A DNA stretch of 64,000 bases from Mytilisepta virgata (taxonomy: Eukaryota > Mollusca > Bivalvia > Mytilida > Mytilidae). How positions within the stretch are numbered: position 1 is the stretch's first letter; each line of letters opens with the position of its first letter. This document shows, one piece after another, positions 59,384 to 64,000 of this stretch. The translations under genes were made by a program, and so were the position numbers. The notes beneath the pieces are model-generated. The model did no database searches and was not told where the DNA came from. It saw nothing but the letters and a program-made list of their open reading frames with translations. The stretch spans positions 92,728,513 to 92,792,512 of the forward strand of contig CM051521.1 in the NCBI GenBank assembly GCA_028015205.1, written 5' to 3'.

Positions 59384-59550
59384 TTTTTACACCACATATT
59401 CAATATTTCCTTTACATACTTAAACTTTATATAAACTACTATTAGTGCTATTTTTTTTTTTTTTTTTTTTTTCACCATATATGAATATATTCAATATCTC
59501 TTTTACATACTTATACTTTATATAAACTACTATTAGTACTAGTATTGACA

Positions 59551-59580
<30 letters not shown>
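59340..59580. repeat. Poly(T) tracts in ~107-bp tandem units
   Basis: Three T tracts (59344-59389 with one C, 59452-59471, 59552-59578) alternate with related blocks containing TACTTAAACTTTATATAAAC / TACTTATACTTTATATAAAC and TACTATTAGT. On the coding strand these are A tracts between the two ORFs. They could be remnants of poly(A) ends of tandem copies or slippage products. The lysine-rich frame over this region is an artefact. Confidence 0.85.
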
Positions 59581-59583
<3 letters not shown>

Positions 59584-59760
59584 ACACATAAATATACCTG
59601 TATTGTATCTATCACATTATATTTCTTAAATGTACAAGACCTCGAACTTTATTTTTGCATATTACACATGTAAAAAGGGGCAGCAGGAATAAAAATTGTT
59701 TTGTGTACATGTACAGTGTATGATGGTTTATAATTGTAATATAAAAAGATGAGCATACCA

Positions 59761-60333
59761 CTATTTTTGTTTGGCAAACAGTATAGCACCACGTACACTT
59801 ATAGATAATCTCCTATTTCCAACATTATTTAAATGGATTCCATCTGGCCTTAAGATTCGGACTGATGGACACATCAGACCCCTATGTTTCCAAAATATCA
59901 CACTTGAGTCGTATTTGGAAGCCAATGTTTGTAACCCTAAATTTAACAGATCTACTCGTTCATTATATTCCATTAAATTGATTCCATTACATTTTTTAGC
60001 TGACAATCGATGAAACAGTAAGCCCATAAATATCCTTGGAATATTGAAAGATATCAAAACTTGAATAAAGTTTTCTAGTGATTGCAACACCAAACCAACA
60101 GATACACTACCATTACACAAGTCATTACTGCCTATCTGTAAAAATATTACATCGGGAGCAAAGTGATAAATATCCAATAAATACCTATACATATGAGTGA
60201 CTTGGCCTCCACTGATACCTTTCATTCGGACCATTATGTCTTGAATCCGCCAATCATGTCCATTATTTACAAAGTTTTTTAAACGAGAAATGTGAGAACT
60301 GCCCAAAATATATACTTTCATTTTATTAGCCAT
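59761..60333 (-). CDS. SGNH/GDSL-type hydrolase
   Basis: 190 residues from ATG at 60333; a GTG one codon earlier is ignored. All four SGNH blocks are visible: GSS at 11-13 (Ser13 nucleophile), GISGG at 39-43 (oxyanion Gly), GSND at 68-71 (Asn70) and PDGIH at 163-167 (Asp164/His167). VIFLQIGSNDLC and RPDGIHLNNVGNR are typical spacings. The family hydrolyses ester or acyl bonds. There is no signal peptide, so it would act inside the cell. Length is near the usual 180-220. Such hydrolases occur as accessory ORFs in Ngaro-type and some LINE elements (family knowledge). It lies upstream of the gag-like ORF on the same strand, about 0.5 kb apart. The intact catalytic set suggests recent selection or recent arrival. 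Confidence 0.85.
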   Translation of the reverse strand: MANKMKVYILGSSHISRLKNFVNNGHDWRIQDIMVRMKGISGGQVTHMYRYLLDIYHFAPDVIFLQIGSNDLCNGSVSVGLVLQSLENFIQVLISFNIPRIFMGLLFHRLSAKKCNGINLMEYNERVDLLNLGLQTLASKYDSSVIFWKHRGLMCPSVRILRPDGIHLNNVGNRRLSISVRGAILFAKQK

Positions 60334-60336
60334 CAC

Positions 60337-61050
60337 TCAATTATTGTAAATAATAATAATCGTAACTTAAAATTAAAACCACACACCTGATTATATTCTT
60401 GTCTGTTTGTTTTCTTTATTTTGCCTCACTCGTTTCCGCAGCTTCCGGTAAAGGTCACATGATGATCACATGTTCGTCAACCGTTAAACAGATGAAGTTA
60501 TAAATAGAATTTTTGCCTGGTTTCAGTCAAAAATTAAAGTTGTTACACCAATACGATAAAATGTGTTTTAAACATGACCATAGTCCACAAAATGTCAAAC
60601 AGCATACACAATAGTCCAGTTCACAGATAAAGCGTAATATAAGTTAACATTTCACTTAGAATATTACCTCGACATAGTCTATCGTCGATCAACGTGACCA
60701 CACAACTTTTTAAAACAACACAAAGTAACAAACGAATGTCTATTCAGTTCAAACTTTTAAACCAGCAAATTGGGATTTCAAAACATCACTCCGCAAACTA
60801 CTCAAACGTTAAACAGAAAAATTTTTTCCATGATAAATTTAAACTTGCACTTCTTTCACTCACAATTCATGTTCTAAACCAAACATTATGTCATAATATA
60901 AACACGTGACTTAAAAATATGCATGACAAAATGGACTGTTCCATAAACAATGAAAACTAAAAATAGACTGTTCCATAAAAACAATGAAAACTATAGAAAT
61001 AATAAAATCAAATCGAAATTCGCATAAAAGCGTTATTTTCCATAACTCGA
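60337..61050. other. 5' leader of the insertion
   Basis: About 0.7 kb between the element's right edge and the SGNH start codon. It holds no long minus-strand frame. A plus-strand frame at 60694-60909 is not supported. The segment has repeated AATAGACTGTTCCATAAA / ATGGACTGTTCCATAAAC words near 60931-60980. A promoter would be expected here but none is obvious. Confidence 0.5.
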
Positions 61051-61106
61051 ATATAAATGTAATCAATTAACGTTTTCAAATAACGTTATTTTGACGTTTT
61101 ACTATG
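61051..61106 (+). repeat. Target duplication, right copy (56 bp)
   Basis: ATATAAATGTAATCAATTAA to TTTTACTATG, identical to copy A's single copy as far as I can read. Sequence then continues GTATAAATTTT as in copy A. Confidence 0.85.
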
Positions 61107-61334
61107 GTATAAATTTTACGTTATAAATTCGTTCAAATACAAACGTTAATAGTATAACGTTACCTTTACGTGAGTACAACATTAAAAATGTGACGTAATA
61201 ATCATAACGTTCAACCAACGTTATTAGAACATAAAAAAATAACGTTAAAGATAGGTTACTAAATAACGTTTACTTGTAACGTTTTCCTAATGTTATTTTA
61301 ACGTTACACGTAAAAGTAACGTAAACGTATATAT

Positions 61335-61488
61335 TATCTGCATTTTGACAGCTAGATATCATAAAATATCATCCCGTGAGCCCGAATATGAAGCTTGGGA
61401 CGAGTGAGCGTAGCGAACGAGTCCCAGATCTTCATATTCTGTCGAGCTGGGTGATATTTTACGATATCTAGCTGTCAAAATGCAGATA
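61335..61488. repeat. Hairpin MITE (copy B)
   Basis: Same as 15080-15232, with identical terminal arms. Confidence 0.9.
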
Positions 61489-62287
61489 TTTTTATCATCT
61501 TATTTACTTATCTGAAACGTAAATATTTGTAAACCGTTCTGAATTCTCCCAAATTTTCTCGGGAAAAGTATGGATTCTTCATCGCAACTACAAGTTTTCC
61601 GTTATGTTGTTTACTATACCAATAAGTATATATTTCCTGAACGTTCATGTAAAATATCTTATAAACGATATAAAAACCGACATTAAGGTGTATTTTCATG
61701 TTTTAAAAACAAAATCAGTCTGGAAATCTTGTTCATGATTTTTCCGGGAAACTAAAGCACCCGCTTTCAAACTTTCAACCTCGTTGACGTCATAGTCCGT
61801 CTCCATTCGCGAAACAACTTCTGACTAAAATATGCGCAACGTAAAATAATCACTCAAATTTAACCAAGGAGACGACATATTTAAACAACATTTGGTCGTT
61901 TTTGTACTAATTGAGGCGAACAATGGACATATAAAAATAAAGCGTACGTTTAAAAATTTGATTAAATCGCAAATAATGAAGTGCAATGGAAAGAGAGGAA
62001 AGAATTCCCAGCAGACATAATCGGCATCGAGCAAAGACACATTTTGTTGATGTCACTTTTATATTCTTGATATTTTTATTAATATTTTGCAATTTTGAAA
62101 GCTATTTAATAAGTTCTAAGCTGACAAACGTTGGGAGAATTTGTTGATAAGTCTTGCTGAATGTCGATAACTGCTGCTCAGCGCACGCGCTTCTTGATAC
62201 GAATTTTTCGGAGCTGCTCAAAAAGCTGATAGAATCACAGGGACGAATGATAAATAACGTTATGTTTACGTTGTGTGTTTGCTGGGA

Positions 62288-63287
62288 GTTAGTCAAAATA
62301 ATTATGACGTCTTGAAAGGCTAATTTATTTTTTTGCTTTGACGCGGGAAGGCGTCACAACAAAAATTAAAATAGCCTTTCAAGCACAGGCACTTGTTTCT
62401 GTCACTGGGGGGTTTACTATCCACACTTGTACAAAAAACAAGGTACTTTTTTTTGCTGATTTTTCGTACAAACGTGGATAGTAACCCCCCCCCCTTTACA
62501 GAAACAAGTGAATGTGCTTTCAAGACGCCATAAGTATTTGGACAAAGTGTAATTGGGCATAAGTATTATAGTCTAGTTGTCTATGTAGACTGAGTAGTTC
62601 AAGCTCGATCTATCCTTATGAAAAGGATTGGCAAAACACTCAAGTTTTACAATTTACAAATTATGCAACGCTGTCGCTTATTGATGATAATGTGACGTGT
62701 GCATACTGGCTGAAGTCTGTGAGGACCTAGTGTATTCTTAATCTTTTGAATAAACAGTCTAATCAGTGTATTCCTGGTACCACAACCTCATGAAATGATA
62801 GCATGCACCTATCATTAGCCATTTTATTCAATGAAACTTTGAGTTAATTTTCCCCGCCATACGACCAGTCATCCTAGTTTCGTTTTTGATTGTCCAATCA
62901 AATACACTGTGTCAAAGAAACGACGTATCCCATGATGCAAATTATTGAACGTATTTATAAATTTTAAGAACATGTATATTTTATTTTATGAATGAATATT
63001 TTGATTTTATGAATGAATATTTTGATTTTATGAATGAATATTTTGATTTTATGAATGAATATTTGGATTTTAGGAATCAATATTTGGTATTTTGATTTTA
63101 TGAATGAATATTTGGATTTTAGGAATCAATATTTGGATTTTATGTTTTATGAACACATATTTTGATTTATTGAATATATATTTTGTTTTTATGAACAAAT
63201 ATTCGTTTTTACGAACAATTATTTAATTTTATGAGCATATATTTTGTTTTTCGTGAATATTGGTACGTTTCACACGCCATAAATAAC
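62288..63287. mobile_element. Dispersed ~1 kb repeat ending in minisatellite (copy B)
   Basis: Counterpart of 16033-17056. The hairpin at 62390-62510 has a shorter C tract and lacks a few bases of the loop. The minisatellite at 62978-63260 has one unit fewer than copy A. Confidence 0.8.
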
Positions 63288-64000
63288 CTTCACGATTTGA
63301 TTTCATTTGTAAAAAAATTCAAGCCATATGTTTTGCCATTAGGATACCTAGTTGTTTTAGTAAGCTACAAATAAATTTAGAAATTACAGAGCACAAACAA
63401 AACTTTTGGATGGTTGGATGTATGCAGAAACAGGCGGTTTGTGGACCAATTAAGGTCCCTATCAACTCAGAAGACAATCATACCTGTTTTTTTTTTAAAT
63501 TGAATTTGTAAGCCATAAAACTGTCGGGGTAAATATAGTCCTACCAGCATCATTTTTTTAATCTTTTGAGTCATCAATCTTGATCTGTATTGTCCTTTAT
63601 TCCATTTCGGACTTATACCTAAAGGATCATTGTAAATAAGGACAATATTTATTAAGGGGACACATTTTATGGTTACAAATTTACTATTCTGTGACAATGT
63701 TTCTTAAATAATTCTTTCAAAGTTTTTTGAAACAATAAACATCAGCTGCACTTCAAAAACATGTTTGATGTTATTTTTATGTACATAGCATTACATGATC
63801 AATTTGTATCATAATTCTCATATTTTACCTTTGAATGTACCAGGGACTGATCTAGAATTTTGTTTAGGGGTACTCGTTGAAAATTTTGAGGGGGAATTTT
63901 TTGGAGGAAAAAGGGGGGGGGTGGGGGTGGGAGACAATGTTTTAGAAAGGGGCATGCAGTCTGGATATTCCACTTTGTGCATACATTTATACATACATTA

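Larger units (their letters stand above)
58138..61050 (-). mobile_element. 2.9 kb insertion with gag-like and SGNH genes
   Basis: It is absent from copy A and bounded by a 55/56-bp direct repeat. On its coding (minus) strand it starts TCGAGTTATGGAAAATAACG and ends AGGACCTTCCA. No terminal inverted repeats, LTRs or terminal poly(A) are evident. Gene order on that strand is an SGNH-hydrolase ORF (60333-59761), an A-rich tandem zone, then a gag-like ORF (59236-58133). I recognise the pairing of this gag-like type and an SGNH hydrolase from DIRS/Ngaro-type tyrosine-recombinase retroelements of marine animals. No RT, RNase H or recombinase is present, so this is a partial or non-autonomous element. 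Such elements normally make no target duplication, which leaves the mechanism open. Confidence 0.8.
43227..64000. repeat. Large duplicated segment, copy B
   Basis: Collinear counterpart of 1-17772, plus a 2913-bp insertion at 58138-61050. Features described for copy A recur here: TGCACC cluster (44290-44705), 3260-type repeat (46502-46732), fold-back element (52381-53602), AACGTT block (57817-58137 and 61051-61330), hairpin (61335-61488) and the minisatellite repeat (62288-63287). Non-coding intervals between them contain nothing beyond what copy A shows. Confidence 0.95.

Noticed and set aside
59068..59478. Lysine-rich 136-residue minus-strand frame
   Set aside because: Runs over poly(T) tracts and overlaps the gag-like gene start in another frame; an artefact of homopolymers.

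Overview
The window reads as eukaryotic, AT-rich, intron-and-repeat DNA from a bivalve mollusc, most likely a mytilid mussel. The grounds are short phase-1 exons with good GT/AG splice sites coding for lectin-like cysteine-rich modules, many palindromic DNA elements, tRNA-type SINEs, Mutator-type relics, and a retroelement 3' end that I recognise as abundant in Mytilus. There are no operons, rRNA genes, credible tRNA genes or CRISPR arrays. Most open reading frames here are chance frames. Species assignment is from memory and inference.

Layout. (1) 1-17.77 kb is copy A of a long duplicated segment. (2) 17.8-24.2 kb holds a Mutator-like transposase relic and a 3.4 kb element with terminal inverted repeats of about 0.6 kb and 9-bp target duplications, inserted into a second copy of a repeat also seen at 16.0-17.1 kb. 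(3) 24.2-28 kb is repeats: a minisatellite, a perfect hairpin and a tandem duplication. (4) 28.1-41.5 kb is the genic part. It has two plus-strand exons encoding a C-terminal tail with an ITIM-like motif, a minus-strand signal-peptide exon at 31.4 kb, a plus-strand C-type-lectin-like exon at 33.9 kb, and six phase-compatible minus-strand exons (41.48 to 35.75 kb) of a secreted or membrane cysteine-rich lectin-like protein. A decayed LINE and a SINE lie in its introns. (5) 42.3-43.5 kb holds an inverted copy of the minisatellite and the C-terminus and 3' UTR of a reverse-transcriptase element. (6) 43.2-64.0 kb is copy B, collinear with copy A, nearly identical by eye, and differing by small indels plus one 2.9 kb insertion.

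The most striking object is that insertion (58138-61050). It is present in copy B and absent from copy A, so the empty site is visible. It is flanked by a 55/56-bp direct repeat that is single in copy A. It carries two intact minus-strand ORFs: an SGNH-hydrolase-like protein with all catalytic blocks, and a gag-like protein with a CCCH finger followed by a CX2CX3HX4C knuckle. I see no reverse transcriptase or recombinase in it. The gag-like ORF runs to the very edge of the insertion and takes its stop codon from the flanking duplication.

Copies A and B may be a true tandem duplication of about 43.2 kb period or two haplotypes wrongly joined in assembly. The window alone cannot decide. The reverse-transcriptase frame runs uninterrupted through 43227, so the duplication edge is not there; the window simply begins inside the repeat.
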